From Chromatiaceae bacterium (lineage in GTDB: Bacteria > Pseudomonadota > Gammaproteobacteria > Chromatiales > Chromatiaceae), in assembly GCA_012962365.1 (NCBI GenBank), contig DTXR01000431.1, positions 1-5,099 of the forward strand: a DNA stretch of 5,099 nucleotides, read 5' to 3'. The notes beneath the pieces are model-generated. The model ran no database searches. It worked only from the letters and a program-made list of their open reading frames with translations, and was not told the origin of the DNA. A program made the position numbers and the translations under genes. Below, piece by piece: positions 1 through 5,099 of the stretch (its first letter is position 1; each line of letters begins with the position of its first letter).

Positions 1-3
1 AAT

Positions 4-40
4 TCCGGATCCTGGTGAAATATCCGGGCTAATCCGGATC
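4..40. repeat. Clustered CCGG-centred direct and inverted repeats
   Basis: TCCGGATC occurs at 4-11 and again at 33-40. ATCCGG at 22-27 is complementary both to CCGGAT at 5-10 (11-nt loop) and to CCGGAT at 34-39 (6-nt loop, 28-33). The middle copy can therefore pair with either neighbour but not both. These are direct observations. The role is unknown: it could be the 3' end or a weak terminator of an upstream gene, an operator, or chance. No long T-run follows, so it is a poor intrinsic terminator. Confidence 0.4.
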
Positions 41-105
41 TCTTCGTCCTTCCACGATACAAGCAGATTCCCGTGCAACTTTTTCGGAAACGGGGGGTCT
101 TATGG

Positions 106-128
106 TTGTGGGCATGAACAACCCACAA
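106..128 (+). other. Short stem-loop in the amtB leader
   Basis: TTGTGGG at 106-112 pairs perfectly with CCCACAA at 122-128 around a 9-nt loop. It is followed at once by GGTT-TTCG-AACC (129-140), which can form a 4-bp stem closed by a TTCG loop. A further weak stem, CCCGT (70-74) with ACGGG (90-94), lies just upstream. No T-run follows, so this is not a terminator. It could be an operator dyad or part of a folded RNA ending at the terminator at 171-201. Short inverted repeats of this size also arise by chance. Confidence 0.35.
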
Positions 129-170
129 GGTTTTCGAACCATTACATTTACTCCCTTTGGTAATACTTGG

Positions 171-201
171 ACCGGCGCACTTAGGTATGCCGGTTTTTTT
201 T
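171..201 (+). terminator. Intrinsic (Rho-independent) terminator upstream of amtB
   Basis: ACCGGC (171-176) pairs with GCCGGT (189-194). A G-U pair, one mismatch and two inner pairs can extend the stem to a TTAG loop at 181-184. An uninterrupted run of eight T (194-201) follows immediately, the classic layout for + strand termination. No credible ORF ends just before it, so it may close an upstream gene with a long 3' tail or a small RNA. If the amtB promoter lies upstream, it could act instead as an attenuator in the amtB leader. Confidence 0.75.
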
Positions 202-204
202 GTG

Positions 205-210
205 TATCAT
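205..210 (+). promoter_or_regulatory. Possible sigma-70 -10 box for amtB
   Basis: TATCAT at 205-210 matches five of six bases of the TATAAT consensus. It sits between the terminator T-run and the amtB ribosome binding site, and would give a start site near 217 and a leader of about 27 nt. No recognisable -35 box lies 16-18 bp upstream, since that space is the terminator stem. The call therefore rests on one hexamer and its position. Confidence 0.22.
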
Positions 211-233
211 TCTCGGGGATTTTTTTCTGATTT

Positions 234-239
234 GGGGAG
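234..239 (+). promoter_or_regulatory. Ribosome binding site deciding the amtB start
   Basis: GGGGAG at 234-239 lies 4 nt before the ATG at 244. The reading frame stays open further upstream to a TTG at 157. That start would run through the terminator hairpin and T-run and add 29 residues in front of a clear signal peptide. The Shine-Dalgarno match together with the signal peptide fixes the start at 244. Confidence 0.7.
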
Positions 240-243
240 CACT

Positions 244-1545
244 ATGAGATTTGGGCAGTTTTCATTGGCGGTTTTGTTATTGCTGGCCGCAGGCAGTGTC
301 TGGGCAGAAGAAGCGATGCTGAGTACCGGCGATACCGCCTGGATGCTCACTTCGACCGCACTGGTTTTGTTCATGACCCTGCCGGGTCTGGCATTGTTCT
401 ATGGCGGCCTGGTACGCAGCAAGAATGTGTTATCCGTGCTCATGCAGTGTTTTACCATTGCGGGCATCAGTTCGATTCTGTGGCTGGTTGCGGGCTATAG
501 TCTCGCATTTGGCGAGGGCAACGCCTGGATTGGTGATTTCAGCAAAGTGCTCATGGCCGGTATTGGTCGGGATACTCTTTCCGGAAATATTCCGGAAGCC
601 TCATTCATGCTGTTCCAGATGACGTTTGCCATTATCACGCCGGCGTTGGTGGTGGGTGGTTTTGCCGAACGCATGAAATTCTCTTCCATGCTCCTGTTCA
701 GCGCCCTGTGGCTGATGCTGGTCTATGTGCCCGTGACCCATTGGGTCTGGGGGGGCGGCTGGTTGAGCGACATGGGGCTGTACGATTTTGCCGGCGGTAC
801 CGTGGTGCACATCACCGCTGGGGCTGCGGCGCTGGTTACCGCTTTGGTGATGGGGCCGCGGCGCGGCTTCCCTGCCACGCCCTTCACGCCTCACAACATG
901 ACCATGACCGTGACCGGTGCGGGGATGCTCTGGGTGGGCTGGTTCGGTTTCAATGGCGGCAGCGCCCTGGCAGCCAATGGCGACGCAGCCATGGCCATGC
1001 TGGTGACGCATATCTCTGCAGCAACCGGCGCCATGACCTGGATAGCAATTGAATGGGTACGCTTCGGCAAGCCCAGTGCCCTGGGCGTTGTGACCGGCAT
1101 GGTGGCCGGCCTGGGCACCATTACCCCGGCATCCGGCTTTGTCGGCCCCGGTGGCGCCCTGATCATCGGCCTTCTGGCCGGAAGCGTCTGTTTCGCTGCC
1201 ACCATGACCATCAAACGGGTGCTGAAGATCGATGACTCGCTGGATGTGTTCCCCGTGCATGGCGTGGGCGGCATACTGGGCACCCTGCTGGCTGGCGTGT
1301 TCTCGGCCACCAGCCTGGGTGTGTTCAGCGGTTACGGCTTTGCTGACGGTATCGCCGGCATGGGCGGGCAGGTCTGGGTACAGTTCGTCGGTGTGGTCGC
1401 CACTCTGGTGTTCACCGTCGTGTTGACCTGGGCGATCCTCAAGGTGGTTTCCCTGGTGACTGACGGTTTGCGTGTCGATGCAGATCAGGAGCAGGAAGGC
1501 CTGGATATCGTGCTGCACGAGGAACGGGGTTACGATATCCATTGA
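244..1545 (+). CDS. amtB: Ammonium channel AmtB
   Basis: This encodes an inner-membrane trimeric channel of the Amt/Mep/Rh family that takes up ammonium. The product is 433 residues. Residues 1-21 form a signal peptide ending in a VWA/EE-type cleavage site, and about 11 membrane segments follow, as usual for the family. By alignment from memory with E. coli AmtB I can place the phenylalanine gate (F124 and F128 in the FQMTFA stretch, F236 in WFGFNGGS), recruitment-site residues W169 and S240, the structural aspartate D181 in DFAGGTVVH, and the twin pore histidines H189 and H339 (VFPVHGVGG). All key residues are present. The tail (LRVDADQEQEGLDI...H..RGY, about 409-431) matches the cytoplasmic segment that PII/GlnK proteins use to block the pore. 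glnK is commonly next to amtB, but none is visible here; it could lie left of the window. The gene is flanked by terminators on both sides, so it is probably monocistronic. Confidence 0.97.
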   Translation: MRFGQFSLAVLLLLAAGSVWAEEAMLSTGDTAWMLTSTALVLFMTLPGLALFYGGLVRSKNVLSVLMQCFTIAGISSILWLVAGYSLAFGEGNAWIGDFSKVLMAGIGRDTLSGNIPEASFMLFQMTFAIITPALVVGGFAERMKFSSMLLFSALWLMLVYVPVTHWVWGGGWLSDMGLYDFAGGTVVHITAGAAALVTALVMGPRRGFPATPFTPHNMTMTVTGAGMLWVGWFGFNGGSALAANGDAAMAMLVTHISAATGAMTWIAIEWVRFGKPSALGVVTGMVAGLGTITPASGFVGPGGALIIGLLAGSVCFAATMTIKRVLKIDDSLDVFPVHGVGGILGTLLAGVFSATSLGVFSGYGFADGIAGMGGQVWVQFVGVVATLVFTVVLTWAILKVVSLVTDGLRVDADQEQEGLDIVLHEERGYDIH

Positions 1546-1565
1546 TGAATGCTTTCCGCTTCCCG

Positions 1566-1592
1566 AAAGCCGCCGGAAACGGCGGCTTTTTT
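1566..1592 (+). terminator. Strong intrinsic terminator of amtB
   Basis: AAAGCCGCCG (1566-1575) pairs perfectly over 10 bp with CGGCGGCTTT (1580-1589) around a GAAA loop (1576-1579), a stable GNRA-type tetraloop. T-run 1587-1592 follows. It begins 20 nt after the amtB stop codon and separates amtB from the polysaccharide operon. In the reverse direction there is only a short T-stretch, so it works mainly on the + strand. Confidence 0.93.
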
Positions 1593-1594
1593 GA

Positions 1595-1603
1595 TGCTAA
1601 CAT
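1595..1603 (+). promoter_or_regulatory. Possible extended -10 promoter for the polysaccharide operon
   Basis: TG at 1595-1596, one spacer base and TAACAT at 1598-1603 resemble an extended -10 element, with four of six matches to TATAAT. A start site near 1610 would leave about 20 nt before the ATG at 1631, which carries AGGG at 1620-1623. A promoter is needed somewhere here because the preceding terminator is strong, but no -35 box is visible. Read-through from amtB remains possible. Confidence 0.22.
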
Positions 1604-1630
1604 GTTGTTTTTCATGAGCAGGGTAAAGAT

Positions 1631-2650
1631 ATGAAGGAGTGGTTGTTATTGCTGGCTGCTTTTATCGTGTCTGCGATATTGTGCTGGCGATTTTCGTCAC
1701 CGGGATCCACGTTTCATGTGCTCGATCATCCGGGGGAGCGTTCCCTGCATTCCCGGGCCACACCGCGCAGCGGTGGCGTTGCCATCGTTGTGTCGCTGCT
1801 ACTGGGATGGGGGGCTGCGGCAGGATTGGGCAGTGTATCGCTGAGCGACAACCTGCTCTGGCTGAGCGCTGGCGTGCTGTTGCTGGCCGTTGTCGGCGCG
1901 ATCGATGATCGTGTGGATTTGTCTCCCCTGATGCGCCTGATGGTGCAGTTGCTGGCAGCGTTTTTTCTCGTTGCGGCAGGGCTGGTTCCCGAGGAGCTGC
2001 GATTGCCGGGAATGACCATATTGCTGCCGTGTCCCTTGATGTGGCTGCTGACGGTGCTGTATGTGCTCTGGATGACCAATCTGTATAACTTCATGGATGG
2101 CATGGATGGCTTTGCCGGCGGCATGGCTGTCGCTGGTTTCGGGCTGCTGGCCTGGCTGGGCTGGCAGGCCGGGGATGAAGGTTTCATGCTGATGGCTTTG
2201 ATGATTGCCTCTGCCTCTGCGGGTTTTCTGCTGTTCAATTTTCCGCCGGCGCGTATCTTCATGGGTGATGCGGGAGCGCCGGCGCTGGGATTCTTGGCTG
2301 CGGCGTTGTCTCTGTGGGCGGATCGGCAAGCGCTGTTTCCCCTGTGGGTATCGATACTGATATTCTCTCCTTTTATCGTCGATGCCAGTTACACTTTGCT
2401 GCGCAGACTGCTGGCGGGCAGGAAGGTCTGGCAGGCCCACCGCGAGCATATCTACCAGCGCCTGGTGCAGACGGGATGGTCCCATCGCCGCACCGTGCTC
2501 TGGTCCTATGCGTTGATGCTGGGAGTGGGTGTTTCGGCTGTCATGGCACTGAACCGCAATCCTGCTGTCCAATGGACGGTGCTGGGGATCTGGTCCGTGG
2601 TCTATATTGCAATCATTCTGTGGGTTAGCCTGAGAGAACAACGAAACTGA
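1631..2650 (+). CDS. Polyprenyl-phosphate sugar-1-phosphate transferase, glycosyltransferase family 4 (WecA/WbpL type)
   Basis: This 339-residue integral membrane protein has about ten hydrophobic segments. Enzymes of this MraY/WecA/WbpL family move a sugar-1-phosphate from a UDP-sugar onto undecaprenyl phosphate at the inner face of the membrane, the first step of O-antigen or exopolysaccharide repeat-unit assembly. Visible family motifs are DHPGERSLH..ATPRSGG (32-49), the Mg2+-binding aspartate pair in AIDDRVD (D92, D93, with D96), NFMDGMDG (153-160), FMGDAG (210-215, D213) and the cytoplasmic HREHIYQRL loop (270-278). No key residue is missing, and the length fits WbpL-type rather than the somewhat longer WecA. 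The ATG at 1631 has AGGG 7 nt upstream. The stop codon overlaps the next start by 1 nt (TGATG). The adjacent WbpM-type dehydratase suggests the donor may be a 6-deoxy sugar such as UDP-FucNAc or UDP-QuiNAc, as for Pseudomonas WbpL. GlcNAc or GalNAc cannot be excluded, so I assign no symbol. Confidence 0.92.
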   Translation: MKEWLLLLAAFIVSAILCWRFSSPGSTFHVLDHPGERSLHSRATPRSGGVAIVVSLLLGWGAAAGLGSVSLSDNLLWLSAGVLLLAVVGAIDDRVDLSPLMRLMVQLLAAFFLVAAGLVPEELRLPGMTILLPCPLMWLLTVLYVLWMTNLYNFMDGMDGFAGGMAVAGFGLLAWLGWQAGDEGFMLMALMIASASAGFLLFNFPPARIFMGDAGAPALGFLAAALSLWADRQALFPLWVSILIFSPFIVDASYTLLRRLLAGRKVWQAHREHIYQRLVQTGWSHRRTVLWSYALMLGVGVSAVMALNRNPAVQWTVLGIWSVVYIAIILWVSLREQRN

Positions 2651-4521
2651 TGAAAAAGCTGGCAGACAGGCTGCTCAACCGGGGTGTGGCGATTCTCCAT
2701 GACCTGCTGATGATTCCACTGGCCTGGCTGGGAGCCTATATCCTGCGTTTCAATCTGGAAGCGGTGCCGGAATGGTTCTGGCAGCAGGCGCTGAACAGTC
2801 TGCTTGTGGTGATTCCTGTACAGGCGGCGGTGTTCTGGCTCTTTGGTCTGTACCGTGGGGTGTGGCGCTTTGCTTCCCTGCCGGACATGATGCGTATCGG
2901 CAAGTCTGTGCTGAGCGGTCTGCTCATCATCACCCTGTTGCTGTGGTTCACTCGTGATTTCAGTGGCGTTCCGCGCTCGGTGCCTGTTCTGTACGGCATT
3001 CTGCTGATGATTTTTCTCAGCCTGCCGCGCATGGTTTACCGGTTCCTCAAGGATCAGGGCGCTCGCAGCAAGAGTGCCCAGCGCGTACTGGTGGTAGGCG
3101 CGGGCAGTGCCGGGGAGATGTTGGTGCGGGACCTGCTGCGGGACCCCGAGCGTGCCTACCTGCCTCTGGCGTTCGTGGATGACGCCCCCAACAAGCGTGG
3201 ACGGGAAATCCATGGCGTGCGGGTCATGGGCAATTGTGACAAGTTGCCGCGCATCGCCCGCAAACTCGCCGCAGACCTGATCATGCTCGCCATACCGTCG
3301 GCAGACAAACACCAGATGCAGCGCGTCATCGAACGTGTGGAGGAAACAGGCCTGCCGTTTCGCACCGTGCCGCCGATGAAGGAACTCATGTCCGGCAACG
3401 TGCGGGTGGATCAGCTGCGGGAAGTGATGATCGAAGATCTGCTGGGCCGTGATCCCGTCGCGCTGGACTGGCGGGCGATCAGGGAAGGGCTGTCCGGGCG
3501 TTCGGTGCTGATCACCGGCGCTGGCGGTTCCATCGGTTCCGAGTTGTGCCGTCAGCTGGCGGGCCTGTCCCTGGAGAAGCTGATCCTGGTGGAGAACAGC
3601 GAATACAACCTGTTCTGCATGGAGCGGGAGCTGCGCGAGAGCTTCCCGGAACTGGAGATACACTCCCATCTGGCGGATGTCACGGAAAGCGGCATTCTGG
3701 AGCGTATCTTCGGTCGCTACCATCCCCGGGTGGTGTTTCATGCGGCAGCCTATAAACACGTGCCCCTGCTGGAAGAACAGATCCGCGAGGCCATGCGCAA
3801 CAACCTGCTGGGGACGCGCAATGTGGCGTTGGCAGCCGATGCCCATGGCGCTGAAGAATTCGTGCTCATATCCACCGACAAGGCCGTCAATCCGGCCAAC
3901 GTGATGGGGGCGAGCAAGCGTGCGGCGGAGATCTATTGCCAGAATCTCAATGAGCGTTCAGCCACCAACTTCATTACGGTGAGGTTTGGCAATGTGCTGG
4001 GGTCCACCGGCAGCGTTGTACCCCTGTTCAAGGAACAGATCGAAAAAGGCGGCCCCGTATCCGTGACCCATCCGGAGATAGAGCGTTACTTCATGACCAC
4101 CCGCGAAGCCTGTCAGCTCATCATGCAAGCCAGTGTTCTGGGCAAGGGCGGCGAGATCTTCGTGCTGGACATGGGGCAGCCGGTGCGCATCCAATATCTG
4201 GCCGAACAGCTCATCCGGCTTTCCGGAAAGAAACCCGGAGAAGATATTGAGATAGAATACATCGGATTACGCCCGGGAGAAAAACTCTACGAGGAACTGT
4301 TCCACGAGCAGGAGTCCTTGCAGCCCACGGCGCATGAAAAAATATTGCAGGCGCGTTTCCGCCCTGTGCCCTGGGATGAGCTGACCCGCTTCATGGAAGA
4401 TGCGGAAGCCGCCTGCAGCGCCTACGATTGCAGGAGGCTCAGCGACCTGTTGACCCGGCTGGTGCCGGAACGGACAGATCATGGCAGTGGCCGCCAATGC
4501 GCCCTGCAGGAAAACGAATGA
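2650..4521 (+). CDS. wbpM: Membrane-anchored nucleotide-sugar 4,6-dehydratase (WbpM/PglF/CapD family)
   Basis: This is the 623-residue long form of the family, comparable to WbpM and PglF. It probably converts UDP-GlcNAc to UDP-4-keto-6-deoxy-GlcNAc using bound NAD. About four membrane helices occupy residues 13-127. A first Rossmann-like domain follows, with VLVVGAGSAGE (146-156). The catalytic short-chain dehydrogenase/reductase domain starts near 283 with LITGAGGSIGSE (287-298). Further landmarks are HAAAYKHVPLLE (364-375), STDKAVNPANVMGASKR (408-424) and RPGEKLYEEL (541-550). D410, K411 and K423 match the FlaA1 active-site residues. M419 stands where the classic family has tyrosine (Met-x3-Lys), a known trait of long WbpM-like members and not a defect. 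Translation is probably coupled to the upstream transferase (1-nt overlap, weak Shine-Dalgarno). The end overlaps the next gene by 4 nt. Databases often name such proteins CapD; exact substrate and product stereochemistry are inferred. Confidence 0.93.
   Translation: MKKLADRLLNRGVAILHDLLMIPLAWLGAYILRFNLEAVPEWFWQQALNSLLVVIPVQAAVFWLFGLYRGVWRFASLPDMMRIGKSVLSGLLIITLLLWFTRDFSGVPRSVPVLYGILLMIFLSLPRMVYRFLKDQGARSKSAQRVLVVGAGSAGEMLVRDLLRDPERAYLPLAFVDDAPNKRGREIHGVRVMGNCDKLPRIARKLAADLIMLAIPSADKHQMQRVIERVEETGLPFRTVPPMKELMSGNVRVDQLREVMIEDLLGRDPVALDWRAIREGLSGRSVLITGAGGSIGSELCRQLAGLSLEKLILVENSEYNLFCMERELRESFPELEIHSHLADVTESGILERIFGRYHPRVVFHAAAYKHVPLLEEQIREAMRNNLLGTRNVALAADAHGAEEFVLISTDKAVNPANVMGASKRAAEIYCQNLNERSATNFITVRFGNVLGSTGSVVPLFKEQIEKGGPVSVTHPEIERYFMTTREACQLIMQASVLGKGGEIFVLDMGQPVRIQYLAEQLIRLSGKKPGEDIEIEYIGLRPGEKLYEELFHEQESLQPTAHEKILQARFRPVPWDELTRFMEDAEAACSAYDCRRLSDLLTRLVPERTDHGSGRQCALQENE
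4508..4511 (+). promoter_or_regulatory. Ribosome binding site of the gspE-like gene
   Basis: AGGA at 4508-4511 lies inside the end of the dehydratase gene, 6 nt before the ATG at 4518. It supports that start, which overlaps the dehydratase stop codon (TGA 4519-4521) in an ATGA arrangement. Confidence 0.6.
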
Positions 4522-5099
4522 ATACAGAACAGACAGAAACTATCGAAGAAGCGCTGGCCGCAGCGGACAGCGACAGCCGTCTGGCAGCCATGCTGGAAGC
4601 ATCCGGCAAGCTGTCTGCCCAGGACTATGTCCGGGCGGCACGGCTGGCGTCTGAAAGCGGCGTCTCTGTCTGGCACATGGTGCACAAGCTGGGGCTGGTT
4701 TCCGAGCGTGACCTGGCTCAGGCGTTCGCCAGCGAGCTGGAACTGGACATCATCGATGCCGAAGCCTTTCCGGACGTGCCCCTGCTCGAAGACGTGGTAT
4801 CCCAGCGTTTCCTCAAGGAATCCAGGGTGCTGCCGCTGTATCTCGAAGATGACCGTCTGTATGTGGCGATGGCTGATCCCGGTGATGCATTTGCCATCAG
4901 CGCGATGGAAGCCGCCAGCGGCCACAAGGTGCAGCCGGTGGTGGCCTTGCCCACGGATATCGACAATGCCATCGAGAAGCTCTACGGAGCGGGCCGCTCT
5001 GCCATGGGTGAGATCCTCGATGGTCTGAGCGAAGGCGATGAGGGCGAGGCCGATGTAGAAACCCTCAAGGATCTGGCCAGCGAAGCCCCGGTCATTCGC
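4518..5099 (+). CDS. gspE: GspE/PilB-family secretion ATPase, N-terminal part (cut by window edge)
   Basis: The first 194 codons of a gene that continues past the right edge. The frame is open throughout. Members of this family are cytoplasmic hexameric ATPases that drive pseudopilus assembly in type II secretion or pilus extension. About 35 acidic, weakly conserved residues come first. Residues 36-155 then resemble the N-terminal T2SSE/MshEN domain: KLGLVSERDLAQAFASEL (57-74), a FPDVPLL stretch (84-90), RFLKESRVLPL (97-107) and the hallmark LYVAMADPGD (114-123). The segment LKDLASEAPVIR (183-194) is the conserved stretch just before the ATPase module of GspE proteins. The Walker boxes, Asp and His boxes and tetracysteine site would lie beyond the window, so catalytic competence cannot be judged. 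ATG 4518 is supported by AGGA 6 nt upstream and by the ATGA overlap. I favour GspE over PilB from the LKDLASEAPVIR stretch, but a PilB- or MshE-like role is possible. Confidence 0.88.
   Translation, partial: MNTEQTETIEEALAAADSDSRLAAMLEASGKLSAQDYVRAARLASESGVSVWHMVHKLGLVSERDLAQAFASELELDIIDAEAFPDVPLLEDVVSQRFLKESRVLPLYLEDDRLYVAMADPGDAFAISAMEAASGHKVQPVVALPTDIDNAIEKLYGAGRSAMGEILDGLSEGDEGEADVETLKDLASEAPVIR

Larger units (their letters stand above)
1..243. other. Non-coding leader region upstream of amtB
   Basis: This stretch contains no convincing gene. It is AT-richer than the rest of the window, with T-runs near 194-201 and 221-227. It holds CCGG-centred repeats (4-40), a 7-bp hairpin (106-128), a very short hairpin with a TTCG loop (129-140) and an intrinsic terminator (171-201). 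One + frame is open from the left edge to a TAA at 161-163, but it uses many codons that are rare in the genes here (ATA, CTA, AGA, AGG, ACA) and its peptide resembles nothing I know. The terminator shows that some transcript, either an upstream gene with a long 3' tail or a small RNA, probably ends here. I found no sigma-54 promoter (GG-N10-GC), although amtB is often nitrogen-regulated. Confidence 0.6.

Noticed and set aside
1..12. Window start resembles joined EcoRI and BamHI linker ends, suggesting a cloning artefact
   Set aside because: AATTC followed by CGGATCC is short and occurs naturally. The same TCCGGATC repeats at 33-40 inside the sequence, and no vector sequence is seen.
2..163. 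Open + frame from the left edge to TAA at 161-163, ending 7 nt before the terminator stem; possible tail of an upstream gene
   Set aside because: The position before a terminator is tempting, but the codons are unlike the neighbouring genes (many ATA, CTA, AGA, AGG) and the Ser/Phe/Asn-rich peptide shows no family resemblance. The left flank would settle it.
157..243. Upstream TTG start that would lengthen AmtB by 29 residues
   Set aside because: The extension would be translated through the terminator stem and T-run, has no good ribosome binding site, and would bury the signal peptide. ATG 244 has GGGGAG 4 nt upstream and gives the usual family N-terminus.
100..243. Sigma-54 (NtrC-dependent) promoter for amtB
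   Set aside because: I looked for GG-N10-GC with flanking TGGCAC and TTGC and found no acceptable match in the leader.
1..243. Glutamine or other known riboswitch in the amtB leader
   Set aside because: I recognise no consensus core of any known riboswitch class. Only simple hairpins and a terminator are visible.
408..424. Residue numbers 408-424 of the dehydratase (bases about 3871-3921): Met in place of the short-chain dehydrogenase tyrosine, suggesting a dead enzyme
   Set aside because: Positions given are protein residues. Long WbpM-like members naturally carry Met-x3-Lys here, and the Asp-Lys pair and second Lys are intact, so the enzyme is expected to be active.
601..1542. Long - strand frame (313 codons) opposite amtB
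   Set aside because: Antisense shadow of amtB with biased His/Gly/Gln composition. No family motif and no initiation signals.
1799..2641. Long - strand frame (280 codons) opposite the transferase gene
   Set aside because: Antisense shadow, extremely rich in Gln, Arg and His, with no recognisable domain.
2602..3846. Long - strand frame (414 codons) opposite the dehydratase and the end of the transferase
   Set aside because: It spans the junction of two well-supported + strand genes. Its product is rich in His, Gln and Arg, the usual product of reading GC-rich genes backwards, and has no domain.

Overview
The window looks like chromosomal DNA of a gammaproteobacterium of moderately high GC content. 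This is inferred from protein style and gene content only; no rRNA or marker gene is present to fix the genus. All four recognisable genes lie on the + strand, in two transcription units divided by a strong intrinsic terminator. Between them they account for nearly everything after position 243. I see no tRNA, rRNA, CRISPR array, insertion sequence or phage gene.

Region 1 (1-243) is an AT-richer, apparently non-coding leader. It holds several short inverted repeats and a convincing intrinsic terminator (171-201) that ends 42 bases before amtB. Region 2 (244-1545) is a complete amtB ammonium channel gene with a signal peptide, the twin histidines, the phenylalanine gate and the C-terminal tail that PII proteins such as GlnK bind. 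It is closed by a 10-bp hairpin with a GAAA loop and a T-run (1566-1592). No glnK is present in the window.

Region 3 (1631-5099, running off the right edge) is a tightly packed operon. First comes an MraY/WecA/WbpL-type polyprenyl-phosphate sugar-1-phosphate transferase (1631-2650). Next is a WbpM/PglF/CapD-type membrane-anchored nucleotide-sugar 4,6-dehydratase (2650-4521). Last is the start of a GspE/PilB-type secretion ATPase (4518 onward, first 194 residues). Neighbouring genes overlap by 1 and 4 nt, so translational coupling is likely.

The first two enzymes fit together: WbpM-type enzymes make UDP-4-keto-6-deoxy-GlcNAc, a precursor of 6-deoxy-N-acetylhexosamines, and WbpL-type enzymes put the first sugar phosphate on undecaprenyl phosphate to start an O-antigen or exopolysaccharide unit. 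The keto-reductase usually needed between these steps is not in the window. The secretion ATPase directly downstream suggests co-expression of surface-polysaccharide synthesis with a type II secretion or type IV pilus-like machine. I see no clearly new system here. The points most worth a second look are the structured leader before amtB and the polysaccharide-secretion gene coupling.
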